64,000 bases of DNA from an uncultured Pelagibacteraceae bacterium (GTDB lineage: Bacteria; Pseudomonadota; Alphaproteobacteria; Pelagibacterales; Pelagibacteraceae), in the NCBI GenBank assembly GCA_902634885.1, contig CACPLR010000004.1, positions 44,412 to 108,411 on the forward strand, written 5' to 3'. Under the pieces are notes generated by a model. The model made no database searches. It saw only the letters and a list, made by a program, of their open reading frames with translations, and was not told the origin of the DNA. A program made the translations under genes and the position numbers. Of the stretch, positions 7,442 to 16,730 are shown piece after piece (position 1 is the stretch's first letter; the number at the start of each line of letters is the position of its first letter).

Positions 7442-8449
7442 TTAATTTATATTTTCTTTAATTTTATCAATCAATCTTCCTTTTATAACTTTTTCACCAA
7501 CTTTAAGAGAATTTGCAAATCCAATTGCATCTGTTGATCCATGGCTTTTTATTACTGGCTTATTCAATCCAAGTAATATAGCGCCATTATATAATCTGGG
7601 ATCTAGTTTATTTTTGAATTTTTTTAAATTTTTTATATTTAATAAAGATGAAAATTTTCCTATGAAATTTGATGTCATAGATTTTTTAAGTTCAGATGTT
7701 ATAAAATTCGCTGTGCCTTCTGCTGTTTTCAAGGCAATATTACCAGTAAAACCATCTGTTACTATTACATTTACATCTCCATCCATAATATGATTTCCTT
7801 CAATATAGCCACAAAATTCAAATAAATTATTTTTTTTATCATTAAGGGCTTGGTATGTGTTTTTAATAATTGTATTTCCTTTTATTTCTTCAGAGCCAAT
7901 ATTAAGTAACGCCACTTTGGAGATTTCATTTTCAAATAATGATTTATGTAAAGCTGAACCCATTACACTAAAATCAATTAAATTTTTTTCATTACATTCT
8001 ATGTTTGCTCCTAAATCAAGAACCACATTCATTCCATTTTGATTTGGCCACAGAGCTGATAACGCGGGTTTGTCAATGTTTGTTATCATTTCAAGATTAA
8101 GTTTTGCTATAACAAAAAGTGCTCCAGTGTTACCAGCTGAAACTACACAATTGGACTCTCCTTTTTTTAAACTTTCCATTGCGAGCCAAAGACTTGTATC
8201 TTTCCCTTTTTTAGCTGCGCCTAAAGCTGTATCTGTATCCTCTATAATTTTCTCTGTGTGAATTATTTTGTATTTATCCGAGTTTATTTTGTATTTTTTA
8301 ATAAGTGGGTTTATTAATTTTTCATTTCCAAATATTAAATAAAATGAATTGGCTGAGTTTTTAAGGTGATGAGAAATACCTTCTATGGTTTTATCAGGTG
8401 AATTTTCACCACCCATTGCGTCGATAGCAATGGTAATATGATCTGTCAT
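7442..8449 (-). CDS. plsX: Phosphate acyltransferase PlsX
   Basis: Peripheral membrane enzyme (335 aa) making acyl-phosphate from acyl-ACP for phospholipid synthesis; its product is used by PlsY (44739 here). Family marks are the start ITIAIDAMGGENSP, SLWLAMESLKKGESNCVVSAGNTGAL, VVLDLGANIECNEKNLIDF, NIGSEEIKGN, VIVTDGFTGNIALKTAEG and GLNKPVIKSHGSTDAIGF. The length is normal. It follows rpmF by six bases, the usual rpmF-plsX pairing. Confidence 0.97.
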   Translation of the reverse strand: MTDHITIAIDAMGGENSPDKTIEGISHHLKNSANSFYLIFGNEKLINPLIKKYKINSDKYKIIHTEKIIEDTDTALGAAKKGKDTSLWLAMESLKKGESNCVVSAGNTGALFVIAKLNLEMITNIDKPALSALWPNQNGMNVVLDLGANIECNEKNLIDFSVMGSALHKSLFENEISKVALLNIGSEEIKGNTIIKNTYQALNDKKNNLFEFCGYIEGNHIMDGDVNVIVTDGFTGNIALKTAEGTANFITSELKKSMTSNFIGKFSSLLNIKNLKKFKNKLDPRLYNGAILLGLNKPVIKSHGSTDAIGFANSLKVGEKVIKGRLIDKIKENIN

Positions 8450-8455
8450 AAAAAA

Positions 8456-8635
8456 CTATTCTTTAGGATCTAAAACTTGTCTTCCTTTATAAAATCCAGT
8501 TTTTAAGTCTAAGTGGTGAGATAATCTGTACTCACCGGATTTTTTATCTTCAATTATATTCTTAGATGAAACTTTTATATGAGATCTTCTCATACCAGCT
8601 CTAGATTTTGTTGTTTTACGTTTTGGTACAGCCAT
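8456..8635 (-). CDS. rpmF: 50S ribosomal protein L32
   Basis: L32, 59 aa, read directly from the reverse strand: it starts [19 protein letters not shown] and ends in [13 protein letters not shown], typical of alphaproteobacterial L32. Two histidines (LSHHLD) are present but the zinc cysteines of some L32 forms are absent. It lies between the Cbp3-like gene and plsX. The DUF177/YceD gene that usually stands before rpmF is missing here. Confidence 0.95.
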   Translation of the reverse strand: MAVPKRKTTKSRAGMRRSHIKVSSKNIIEDKKSGEYRLSHHLDLKTGFYKGRQVLDPKE

Positions 8636-8637
8636 AT

Positions 8638-9111
8638 TTAAAAATTATGGTTTATTATATCTTTTGTAAAGTTATTTAAAGTATTATTTGAAAGGTATTC
8701 GTTATATTTTTTATAATAATTCGCGTAAAACTTAATATTTTTATCTAAATTGAATATTTTTCTAAAAAAATTTGCAATATTTTCATCTATTGACATATCG
8801 GTGACTTCAATTTTATCAAGGATAGCATAAAACATATTAACGTATTCTTTCATTTTCTTATTAACAGAAACATCTCCATAACCAATTTCTCTAATAGAAA
8901 GTTCAATTTGTCTTACAAAAAAATCGAATAGTTCCTGTGATTTTTTTTTATTAATTTCTGATTTAAATTTTTTTAAAAATAATGCAAAGTGAAACATGAG
9001 AAACAATAGACGATCAGAAAATTCATCATTTCTCTCAAGGTTTAAGTAAAGATATTTATTTCTAGTTAATTTTATTAAATTGTTGTAAATATTTAAATAT
9101 TCTGAATTCAT
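8638..9111 (-). CDS. Ubiquinol-cytochrome c chaperone (Cbp3/UQCC1 family)
   Basis: Protein of 157 aa resembling the bacterial Cbp3-type chaperones that help assemble cytochrome b of the bc1 complex. The best marks are the [16 protein letters not shown] helix and the [27 protein letters not shown] segment, corresponding to the D.-LRE.G.GD-.V.K.MK core of the family. Neighbouring bamE and rpmF-plsX genes are the usual alphaproteobacterial context. Its start codon directly abuts the start of bamE on the other strand (CATATG at 9109-9114), so no intergenic base is left for promoters. Confidence 0.82.
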   Translation of the reverse strand: MNSEYLNIYNNLIKLTRNKYLYLNLERNDEFSDRLLFLMFHFALFLKKFKSEINKKKSQELFDFFVRQIELSIREIGYGDVSVNKKMKEYVNMFYAILDKIEVTDMSIDENIANFFRKIFNLDKNIKFYANYYKKYNEYLSNNTLNNFTKDIINHNF

Positions 9112-9573
9112 ATGCGTAATTTATTATTTATCATACTATTTTTTATCACTGCTTGTTCACCGAATAAAGTATCAAAAAACCATGGTTTTATATCTCTAGA
9201 AAATAAATTAAAGAATATAACAATTAATAAATCAAATAAAAATGACATAATAGAAAATATTGGTCACCCATCCTTTGTCAGTGAATTTAATACAAATAAA
9301 TGGTTTTATATTGAGAGAAAAAAAACAAATCAATCACTGTTAAAATTTGGTTTAAAAAAAATTAGTAAGAATAATATATTAGTAATTGAATTTAATAAAA
9401 AAGGTTTAGTAGAAAACAAAAAATTGTTTAAAATGAATGATATGAATGAACTTAAATATGTCAAAAAAATTACTAATAAAGAGTTTGAACAGGATAATAC
9501 GATATACAATATATTCTCAAGTTTACGGGAAAAAGTTAACGCACCAGCAAGAAACAGAAAGAACAAGGATTAA
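9112..9573 (+). CDS. bamE: Outer-membrane assembly lipoprotein BamE (SmpA/OmlA family)
   Basis: Lipoprotein of 153 aa, probably part of the BAM complex that inserts outer-membrane proteins. The signal peptide ends in the lipobox ITAC with Cys15. The BamE core is recognisable as [13 protein letters not shown] (the K.(D/E)V...LG.P motif), NKWFYIERK and an [11 protein letters not shown] segment. It is divergent from the Cbp3-like gene with zero spacing. The last four bases overlap the end of hppA on the other strand. The sequence is diverged, but signal, length and context agree. Confidence 0.83.
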   Translation: MRNLLFIILFFITACSPNKVSKNHGFISLENKLKNITINKSNKNDIIENIGHPSFVSEFNTNKWFYIERKKTNQSLLKFGLKKISKNNILVIEFNKKGLVENKKLFKMNDMNELKYVKKITNKEFEQDNTIYNIFSSLREKVNAPARNRKNKD

Positions 9574-11681
9574 TGTCCACCAGCTATTACAGCTAGAAGA
9601 AGTAAAGCAACAATATTTGTAATTTTAATCATAGGGTTTACGGCGGGACCCGCAGTATCTTTGTAAGGGTCTCCAACAGTGTCCCCTGTTACCGCAGCTT
9701 TATGAGCTTCTGAACCTTTTCCTCCAAATTTACCATCCTCTATATATTTCTTGGCGTTGTCCCAAGCTCCACCTCCTGCTGTCATAGATACAGCAACAAA
9801 TAATCCAGTTATAATTACTCCAAGCAACATTGCTCCAACTGAGGATAGTGCAGCGACTTGACCACCTATTGGTAAAATTATTATGTATAAAACAATTGGA
9901 GATAAAACTGGTAACAATGAAGGTATCACCATTTCTTTAATTGCTGCTTTAGTTAATAAATCAACAAGTTTACCGTAATCTGGTTTTGCTTTACGTTTCA
10001 TTATTCCAGGGATTTTTTTAAACTGTCTTCTAACTTCAACTACAACTGCACCGCCTGCTCTACCAACCGCTTGCATTCCCATTGAACCAAATAAGTATGG
10101 AAGCATTCCTCCAATTAATAAACCAACAACTACAAATGGATTTGATAAATCAAAAGAGACCACTATTCCTTCTAGTTTAGAGCCAGCTTCTTTTGAAAAA
10201 TATTTAATATCTTCAGTATATGCTGCAAATAAAACCAAAGCACCTAAACCAGCTGATCCTATAGCATAACCTTTAGTAACTGCTTTTGTTGTGTTTCCTA
10301 CTGCATCTAATGCATCTGTTGTTTTTCTAACATTTTTTGGAAGATTAGACATTTCTGCTATTCCGCCAGCGTTGTCTGTTACAGGTCCATAAGCATCAAG
10401 TGCAACGACCATACCTGCAAGCGCAAGCATTGTTGTAACAGCAATTGCAATCCCAAATAAACCAGCAATGGCATTTGTTAATAATATACCCGCAACAATA
10501 ATTAGTGCTGGTATAGCAGTTGCTTCCATTGATATAGCTAATCCCTGTATTACATTGGTTCCATGTCCAGTGGTTGAAGATGCGGCCACTGTTTTAACAG
10601 GACGATAATCTGTACCTGTGTAATATTCAGTAATCCATATAAGTAATCCCGTTATAATTAAACCAACAACACCACAATAATATAAGCTCATTCCGGTAAA
10701 TGTAGTATCTCCAAAACTATAACTAGCGTCTAAACCAATTACATAATCTGTAACAGGATATAATATTACTAAAGATAAAATTGCTGTTGCAATAAAACCT
10801 TTGTACAGAGCGTTCATAACATTTTTGGAATTTCCTAACTTAACAAAAAAAGTTCCAATAATTGAGGTAATTATACATGCCCCACCAATCGTTAGAGGGT
10901 ATATCATCATGCTAATATCTGATTGAAAAAAAATAGATGACAAAACCATTGTAGCTACAATTGTAACAGCATAAGTTTCAAATAAATCAGCCGCCATACC
11001 GGCGCAATCACCAACATTATCACCGACGTTATCCGCAATCACTGCTGGATTTCTTGGATCATCTTCAGGAATACCAGCTTCAACTTTACCAACTAAATCA
11101 GCCCCTACGTCAGCACCTTTTGTAAAAATTCCACCACCTAATCTTGCAAAAATAGAAATTAATGAAGCACCAAATCCTAAAGCAACTAAAGCATTAACGA
11201 TTTCTCTTTCATCAACACCGGACTTTAGAAGTATGTAATAATAAACTGCAATCGATAATAAAGCTAAGCCAGCGACCAACATTCCAGTTATTGCTCCTGA
11301 CTTAAACGCAACTGACAAACCTTCTGCTAAACCTTTTCTTGAGGCCTCTGCTGTTCTTACGTTAGCTTGTACTGATACCAACATACCAACATATCCTGCT
11401 ATCCCAGATAAGGCTGCACCAATTAAATAACCTATTCCTACCAATATTGAAAAAGCAAAACTAATTATTACTAAAACAACTACTCCAACTATGGCTATAG
11501 TTTTATATTGTCTATTTAAATATGCTTTCGCCCCAATTTGTATAGCTGAGGCAATTTCTTGCATTTTGGGATTACCTGCACTTGATTTTAATATATTTGA
11601 ACCAGTTACAAATCCATAGACTATAGAGAGTAAACCAGCAAAAATTGTATAAAGCAATATCGTTTCGATAGTTGAAGTCAT
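9570..11681 (-). CDS. hppA: K+-independent proton-translocating inorganic pyrophosphatase
   Basis: Membrane pyrophosphatase of 703 aa with about 16 helices; it splits cytoplasmic PPi and pumps H+ to the periplasm. The catalytic segments are [14 protein letters not shown] (182-195), the [19 protein letters not shown] stretch from 217, [17 protein letters not shown] (429-445), and a C-terminal [12 protein letters not shown]. Lys466 in GNTTKAVTK marks the K+-independent H+-pumping class, where K+-dependent enzymes have alanine. It is monocistronic or the end of the thiL group; 77 bases separate it from thiL. Confidence 0.98.
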   Translation of the reverse strand: MTSTIETILLYTIFAGLLSIVYGFVTGSNILKSSAGNPKMQEIASAIQIGAKAYLNRQYKTIAIVGVVVLVIISFAFSILVGIGYLIGAALSGIAGYVGMLVSVQANVRTAEASRKGLAEGLSVAFKSGAITGMLVAGLALLSIAVYYYILLKSGVDEREIVNALVALGFGASLISIFARLGGGIFTKGADVGADLVGKVEAGIPEDDPRNPAVIADNVGDNVGDCAGMAADLFETYAVTIVATMVLSSIFFQSDISMMIYPLTIGGACIITSIIGTFFVKLGNSKNVMNALYKGFIATAILSLVILYPVTDYVIGLDASYSFGDTTFTGMSLYYCGVVGLIITGLLIWITEYYTGTDYRPVKTVAASSTTGHGTNVIQGLAISMEATAIPALIIVAGILLTNAIAGLFGIAIAVTTMLALAGMVVALDAYGPVTDNAGGIAEMSNLPKNVRKTTDALDAVGNTTKAVTKGYAIGSAGLGALVLFAAYTEDIKYFSKEAGSKLEGIVVSFDLSNPFVVVGLLIGGMLPYLFGSMGMQAVGRAGGAVVVEVRRQFKKIPGIMKRKAKPDYGKLVDLLTKAAIKEMVIPSLLPVLSPIVLYIIILPIGGQVAALSSVGAMLLGVIITGLFVAVSMTAGGGAWDNAKKYIEDGKFGGKGSEAHKAAVTGDTVGDPYKDTAGPAVNPMIKITNIVALLLLAVIAGGH

Positions 11682-11758
11682 AATTTCCTTAAAATTCTTT
11701 TGGTTTGTTTTTTAAAATGCGGACATTACAAAAAAAAAGCTAAAAGGCAATATTTAAC

Positions 11759-12718
11759 TTATTTAAACTTGTGCAAATAACCTTTATTTTTAATACTTTT
11801 TAGATAATTTCCATTAGAATTTAAAATTTGATTGGGCTTATTCGTAATACTACCAATTTTTGTAATTTTAGTATTGATTCTTTTGGATAATTTTTTTACT
11901 TGCTCGAATTTTTTTAACGGAGATGTAAAAAGTACTTGGTAATCATCACCATTTGAAACAAATTTTTCCTTTTGTAAATTATTTAACTTTATTAATCTTT
12001 GAAGATTTTTAGATATAGGAATATCGTTCATAGATAAAGTATATCCTAAATTTTGATTATTAATCATTCTTTCGAGATCTAAGATAAGACCATCAGATAT
12101 ATCAATTGATGAAGTGGCTATAGACGGCATATATTTGTATATTTTGTGAGCGATATCTGGAACATAATATTTTTTTACAAAATAATTTTCTAAACTTTTA
12201 CTAGATTTAATATCCTTATTTAAAATTTTTAATCCAGCATAAGCATCACCTAAGTTACCGGTAACAAAAATTCCATCACCAACATTCGAATTATTTCTTT
12301 TTACAATTTTTGTTGCAAAACCAATTACAGTAACAGTAAATGATGAAGTACAGGAATATGTTGTGTCACCACCACTAAGTAATAATTTATATTTTTTTAA
12401 TTCTTCTTTTAAAGATTTAACAATTAATAAAAAATTAGAGTGATTAGATAACCTATTATTTATAGAAGCTGATAAAAAAATATATCTAGGTTTTACACCT
12501 TTGCAAATTAAATCGGATATAGAGGAACGAATAATTTTTTTTATGATTAAATCTGGTTTTTTAGTATTTTTAAAGTGAATTTTTTCATTATATGTATCTG
12601 TGGATACGACTAGACGTTTCTTTTTATCAAAAAAAACATCATCATTTAATTTAAGAGAACTAGAGTTATTAGCTGCTAGATATTTTAAATATTTTGATAC
12701 TACTTTATCATCATCCAT
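11759..12718 (-). CDS. thiL: Thiamine-monophosphate kinase
   Basis: Phosphorylates thiamine monophosphate to the active cofactor thiamine diphosphate. The ThiL pattern is seen as KLNDDVFF (metal-binding Asp pair), VVSTDTYNEKIHF, SSISDLICKGVKPRYIF, LLSGGDTTYS, DGIFVTGNLGDAYAGL, SIDISDGLILDLERM and FVSNGDDYQVLFT. I take the ATG at 12718 (MDDDKVVSKYL), giving 319 aa and an eight-base overlap with nusB. An ATG at 12751 is possible but would overlap nusB by 41 bases and add residues the family lacks. SAR11 bacteria are known to need a thiamine precursor, so a retained ThiL makes sense. Confidence 0.93.
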   Translation of the reverse strand: MDDDKVVSKYLKYLAANNSSSLKLNDDVFFDKKKRLVVSTDTYNEKIHFKNTKKPDLIIKKIIRSSISDLICKGVKPRYIFLSASINNRLSNHSNFLLIVKSLKEELKKYKLLLSGGDTTYSCTSSFTVTVIGFATKIVKRNNSNVGDGIFVTGNLGDAYAGLKILNKDIKSSKSLENYFVKKYYVPDIAHKIYKYMPSIATSSIDISDGLILDLERMINNQNLGYTLSMNDIPISKNLQRLIKLNNLQKEKFVSNGDDYQVLFTSPLKKFEQVKKLSKRINTKITKIGSITNKPNQILNSNGNYLKSIKNKGYLHKFK

Positions 12719-13115
12719 TAGGTGTTCGCACTTTTTTAGAAATCTTGTCAAGCAAAGCGTTAAGATATTTTGTTTGAGAAATATCTATAAAAAAATTTGA
12801 AGCGTTTAAGTATTCCTTTATAATAATTTTAGTTGAAGTTCTTGGCTTATATAAAAATTCAAAAATTGCACTTTTTATTATTACTAGGAATACTTTATCT
12901 AATCTAATCATATTAAGATCAGTGTTTAAATGATTATTAATCTCATCTGTTATTACTTCATCTCTTTCTAATGTTCCATTTACAACGTCTTTAATAAATT
13001 TTTTAAATCTGTGTTTTGGAAAGGCTAATTTTTCTTCTTTATTAAAAAATTGACCATACAATTTTTGAATAATTATTACCCTTGGATTATTTTTAGGGCT
13101 ATAAATTACTGACAT
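12711..13115 (-). CDS. nusB: Transcription antitermination factor NusB
   Basis: All-helical protein of 134 aa that binds boxA RNA with S10 and supports antitermination of rRNA operons. The family shows in PRVIIIQKLYGQFF (helix 1), IRLDKVFLVIIKSAIFEFLY, TSTKIIIKEYLNASNFF and the KYLNALLDKISKK end. The order ribH-nusB-thiL is conserved in proteobacteria. It starts immediately after the ribH stop codon and overlaps thiL by eight bases. Confidence 0.93.
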   Translation of the reverse strand: MSVIYSPKNNPRVIIIQKLYGQFFNKEEKLAFPKHRFKKFIKDVVNGTLERDEVITDEINNHLNTDLNMIRLDKVFLVIIKSAIFEFLYKPRTSTKIIIKEYLNASNFFIDISQTKYLNALLDKISKKVRTPNG

Positions 13116-13508
13116 TTATTTATTAGTTAAAACAACTTTTACAGCTTCAGAAGCTTCAAGTCCCTTTTTTCCTCTTGCAATAGCTTGCTTTTTATTTAAG
13201 CAAGTAATAATACCGTTTCCAATTGGTTTTTTTGAACCAATGGATAATGTCATTATCGCATTTGTTGCAGATTGAGAAATAAAATCAAAGTGTGGTGTTT
13301 GTCCTTTAATTACACAACCTAAAGCAATGAAACCATTGTATTTATTTATATTTCTTGAAATAGTTACTGGTATTTCAAATACTCCTGGCACTTTAAGAAT
13401 TTTAATAGAATAATATTTTTTGTTCAAATTTTTTAGAGCACTTTTTAGCAAATTATTTGAAATATCTTTGTAATAATCTGCAATAATAACTAAAATTTTT
13501 TTTTTCAT
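13116..13508 (-). CDS. ribH: 6,7-dimethyl-8-ribityllumazine synthase
   Basis: Lumazine synthase, 130 aa, condensing the butanone phosphate made by RibB with the ribitylamino-pyrimidine made by RibD. Visible motifs are KVPGVFEIPVTI, GFIALGCVIKGQTPHFDFIS with the catalytic His in THF-like context (TPHFDF), PIGNGIITCLNKKQAIAR and the AVKVVLTNK end. It is a little short at the N-terminus (usual 150-160 aa). Its ATG overlaps the stop of the ribBX gene by four bases. Confidence 0.96.
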   Translation of the reverse strand: MKKKILVIIADYYKDISNNLLKSALKNLNKKYYSIKILKVPGVFEIPVTISRNINKYNGFIALGCVIKGQTPHFDFISQSATNAIMTLSIGSKKPIGNGIITCLNKKQAIARGKKGLEASEAVKVVLTNK

Positions 13509-14608
13509 TTTATTATTTCTTGTTTTTGTATTCTAATTCCATATCCTTCCAAACCAACAACCTTTTTTGTTGATCTTGTTACTAAAATCATATTTTTTAT
13601 TTTAAGACTCTTAATTATTTGGGCACCTATACCGTAATTTTTGATAAGTTTATCAAATCCCTTTTTATAAAATTCCTTAGATTTATATTGTTTGAGAGTT
13701 TGTGAAACAGATTTTAGATTTGGATCTCTTATAAAAACCAACACACAATTATTATATTTTTTAAAGTAAGATAGTGTTTTATTAAATGAATTTGGTAATT
13801 TTTGATTAATTAAATAGTTTTGTACTACATTGGATGAAATAACCCTAACTCTTGGTGTAGTATTTGAATTAATTTTTCCTTTTACTAACGCAAAATGTTC
13901 TGAACCATCTAAAACATTTTCAAATATTTTTATTAAAAATTTTTGATTTTGCACAACAATATTTGATGTATTTTTCAATTTAATTAACTTTTCTTTTTTT
14001 AATCTAAAAGAAATCAATTCATCTATCTTTGCAATTGCAAGGTCGTGTTTTTTTGCAAATTTAAATAAATCTTCACCTTTTGCCATAGTACCATCTTCAT
14101 TCATAATTTCACATATAACTGCAGCTGGAAGTTTATTAGAGAGTTTAGCTATATCTACAGATGCCTCAGTATGACCTGCTCTTACAAGGACTCCGCCTTC
14201 TCTTGCAATAATTGGGAATACATGCCCGGGAGAAACTATCTCCTTTTTATTAGGATTTCTTTTAGTAGCAACTTTTATAGTTTTGGCACGATCTTTTGCT
14301 GAAATACCTGTCGTAATTCCTTTTTTTGCTTCAATAGAAACTGTAAAAGCTGTTTTATTTCTAGATTGATTAACAGGAGCCATATAACTAAGTCCCAATT
14401 TTTTTGCATGTGCATTATTTAATGTTAAGCAGATTAATCCTCTTCCATATTTGGCCATGAAATTTATTTTTTTGTAATTAACATCTGAAGCAGAAAAAAC
14501 TAAATCTCCCTCATTCTCTCTATTTTCATCATCAACCAAAATATACATTCCTCCTCTTTTTGAGATAGAAATAATTGTTTCAATGTTACTAAATTTATTT
14601 TTTTTCAT
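13505..14608 (-). CDS. ribB: 3,4-dihydroxy-2-butanone-4-phosphate synthase with degenerate GTP cyclohydrolase II domain (RibBX)
   Basis: Residues 1-205 are a complete RibB: DDENRENEGDL (metal/substrate loop), GLICLTLNNAHAKKLGL, the FTVSIEAKKGITTGISAKDR stretch, PGHVFPIIAREGGVL and HTEASVDIAKL, with ICEIMNEDGTMAK at the end. Residues 215-367 are a RibA-like remnant with FALVKGKI and KNYGIGAQII, but the three zinc cysteines of GTP cyclohydrolase II are absent and the only cysteine there is in NNCVLVF. So this domain is probably not catalytic, as in known RibBX proteins, and GTP cyclohydrolase II must be encoded elsewhere. It overlaps ribE by 14 and ribH by four bases. Confidence 0.93.
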   Translation of the reverse strand: MKKNKFSNIETIISISKRGGMYILVDDENRENEGDLVFSASDVNYKKINFMAKYGRGLICLTLNNAHAKKLGLSYMAPVNQSRNKTAFTVSIEAKKGITTGISAKDRAKTIKVATKRNPNKKEIVSPGHVFPIIAREGGVLVRAGHTEASVDIAKLSNKLPAAVICEIMNEDGTMAKGEDLFKFAKKHDLAIAKIDELISFRLKKEKLIKLKNTSNIVVQNQKFLIKIFENVLDGSEHFALVKGKINSNTTPRVRVISSNVVQNYLINQKLPNSFNKTLSYFKKYNNCVLVFIRDPNLKSVSQTLKQYKSKEFYKKGFDKLIKNYGIGAQIIKSLKIKNMILVTRSTKKVVGLEGYGIRIQKQEIIK

Positions 14609-15188
14609 TTAGAAATTTTTTTACATATTTTGATAGAATATCTATCTCAATATTAACTAAATCGTTTCTTTTTAAATAATATAAATTAGTTAATTTCAAA
14701 GTGTGAGGAATAACCCAAATTTCAAATGAATTTTTTTTAATTTTTGCAATAGTTAAAGAAACACCATTGATTAATATAGAGGCTTTTTCGACTAAAAATT
14801 TCTTAAATTTGCTCTCAATTTTAAACTCATAAATTTTTGATTTATCAATTTTTTTAATCGAAATTATTTTTGAGACTGTATCGACGTGTCCTTGACATAT
14901 ATGACCAGATATATTTTGTTTATATTTTAGTGGAAGTTCTAAATTTATAATTGATCCTAATTTGATATTTTTAAACTTAGATTTCATAATAGTTTCATTA
15001 GAAAGATAAAATTCCAAAGTTTTATATTTGTATGAAATTAGTGTGAGACAAACTCCATCACAAGCAATAGATATACCGAGGTTTTTATTATTTACTTTAA
15101 TTGATGATTTAATAAATATATTAATACCTTTATTTCTTTTAACAATTTTAGATACTTTTCCTTGATTAAATATTATTCCATTAAACAT
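14595..15188 (-). CDS. ribE: Riboflavin synthase, alpha chain type
   Basis: Riboflavin synthase (197 aa) dismutating two lumazines to riboflavin. It has the diagnostic start MFNGIIFNQG and two lumazine-binding repeats of about 95 residues: the first holds IACDGVCLTLIS and YLSNETI, the second GHICQGHVDTVS and ILINGVSLTIAKI with IPHTLKLTNL. It lies one base after ribD and overlaps ribBX, completing the ribD-ribE-ribB-ribH operon. Confidence 0.96.
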   Translation of the reverse strand: MFNGIIFNQGKVSKIVKRNKGINIFIKSSIKVNNKNLGISIACDGVCLTLISYKYKTLEFYLSNETIMKSKFKNIKLGSIINLELPLKYKQNISGHICQGHVDTVSKIISIKKIDKSKIYEFKIESKFKKFLVEKASILINGVSLTIAKIKKNSFEIWVIPHTLKLTNLYYLKRNDLVNIEIDILSKYVKKFLNEKK

Positions 15189-15189
15189 A

Positions 15190-16284
15190 TTAATTAAAAT
15201 GAGTAAGTTTATCTTTATCTATAAAAGTATTAATTTTATTTTTTTTATAATTTTTATTTAAAATTTTTAAAAGTTTTTTTACATAAATCGTATCTTTAAT
15301 TTTGATGCTTTTATTTGACTTAAAAAGATAAAATTCGTTCACTAGACCCTTGTTAATAAAATTTTCTAAAAGTGTTGGACCACATTCAATTAATATCCGG
15401 TGTAGATTTTTTTTATGAAGAATACTAAGAACAGATTTCAAGTCAAATTTTTTATCTAAATTTCTATTGTTAAATATTTCCGTATTAGTATCTCTTAATT
15501 TTTTAATTTTGGTTTTATTATTGCTTTTGGAGAATATTATTTTTTTTAATTTTTTATTTTTGAATATTTCTGAAGATAATTTTACTTTTAAATCTTTATC
15601 AATAATCACAATAATTGGTGAACATTTTTCTAAACCATATAATCTGCAAGTTAATTTGGGATTGTCATTATTAATAGTAACATAAGATGTTAGCAATGCC
15701 TGACTCCTATATCTTAGGATATGTGTGATATCTTTTGAATAGATATTAGATATAGGGGTTTTGTCTTTGTAAATTCTATTATTTTGTGAAATAGCTAGTT
15801 TTCCAATGACATAAGGGAGATTATTTTTTCTTATAAAGTCATAGTCAGAATATAATTTTTTTGTTCTATTTTTTATAAAATCTTTTATTACATTTATTCT
15901 ATGTTTTTTTAATATATTCTTAGCAGTATTTTTTGTTCTTTTATCTTCGTCTGTATGTGAAAAGAAAACTTTTTTAAATTTTTTTTTAATTAAAGCATTT
16001 GTACAAGGTGGTGTTTTTCCATAATGGGTACATGGTTCTAGTGACACATACATAGATGAATTATTAAAATCTTTTGATTTTTTTTTATTAATTGCGTTTA
16101 TTTCTGCATGAGGTCTTCCGTTTGAACCAGTTGCACCATATGAAATTATTTTATTATTTTTAGTAATAACACAACCGACAGAAGGATTTGTACCTGTAAA
16201 GTATTTTTGATTTTCAGCAAGACTAATTGCAAGCTGCATCAATTTTTTATCGGATAATTGAAAGTTATCTTTTTTTGTAGACAT
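15190..16284 (-). CDS. ribD: Bifunctional diaminohydroxyphosphoribosylaminopyrimidine deaminase / reductase
   Basis: Performs the deamination and reduction steps of riboflavin synthesis. The N-terminal deaminase carries the zinc motif HAE (59-61, proton shuttle Glu61) and [14 protein letters not shown] (zinc Cys85, Cys94). The C-terminal part (about 150-364) is a diverged reductase with [11 protein letters not shown] and [13 protein letters not shown]. The ATG at 16284 gives 364 aa; a TTG one codon earlier is also possible. The gene overlaps nrdR by 20 bases. The reductase half is unusually rich in lysine and asparagine. Confidence 0.94.
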   Translation of the reverse strand: MSTKKDNFQLSDKKLMQLAISLAENQKYFTGTNPSVGCVITKNNKIISYGATGSNGRPHAEINAINKKKSKDFNNSSMYVSLEPCTHYGKTPPCTNALIKKKFKKVFFSHTDEDKRTKNTAKNILKKHRINVIKDFIKNRTKKLYSDYDFIRKNNLPYVIGKLAISQNNRIYKDKTPISNIYSKDITHILRYRSQALLTSYVTINNDNPKLTCRLYGLEKCSPIIVIIDKDLKVKLSSEIFKNKKLKKIIFSKSNNKTKIKKLRDTNTEIFNNRNLDKKFDLKSVLSILHKKNLHRILIECGPTLLENFINKGLVNEFYLFKSNKSIKIKDTIYVKKLLKILNKNYKKNKINTFIDKDKLTHFN

Positions 16285-16723
16285 CAATTTTATCTACAAA
16301 TTGAACAAAATCTTTTTCTTCTCTAAAATTTCTATAAACAGATGCAAATCTTACATAAGCAACTGGATCTAAATCTTTTAATCCTTCCATGACCATAGTA
16401 CCAATAGTATTTGAGGATATTTCACTCTGACCAAGTTCTTCAAGTGATCTGGATATTTTAGAAATAAATTTTTCAGCTGTTTCAGTATCTATAGGTCTCT
16501 TACTCAATGCTAAATAAATAGATTTTGAGAGTTTTTCTCTATCAAATGGAGACTTTCTTCCATTTTTTTTGACTACAGTTAATTCTCTAAATTGAATTCT
16601 TTCGAAAGTAGTGAACCGTTGACCACATACACATAGTCTACGTCTTCTTATGGCTGTACCATCTTCTGTTGGTCGTGAATCAACTACAGAGGTGTCCCCT
16701 CTTTTACTACATGGACATATCAT
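16265..16723 (-). CDS. nrdR: Transcriptional repressor NrdR
   Basis: Zinc-finger and ATP-cone repressor of ribonucleotide reductase genes, 152 aa. The zinc ribbon uses Cys3, Cys5, Cys31 and Cys33 ([18 protein letters not shown], then [14 protein letters not shown]); the normal CPxC spacing is reduced to CPC. The ATP-cone follows with [18 protein letters not shown] and [13 protein letters not shown]. glyA-nrdR-ribD is a common alphaproteobacterial order. It starts seven bases after glyA. Confidence 0.96.
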   Translation of the reverse strand: MICPCSKRGDTSVVDSRPTEDGTAIRRRRLCVCGQRFTTFERIQFRELTVVKKNGRKSPFDREKLSKSIYLALSKRPIDTETAEKFISKISRSLEELGQSEISSNTIGTMVMEGLKDLDPVAYVRFASVYRNFREEKDFVQFVDKIDVYKKR

Positions 16724-16730
16724 GTTTTAA

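Noticed and set aside
12719..12751. Upstream ATG extending thiL by 11 residues
   Set aside because: It would lie inside nusB; the ATG at 12718 fits the family start.
12719..13115. TPP riboswitch for thiL
   Set aside because: thiL starts inside the end of nusB; there is no leader.
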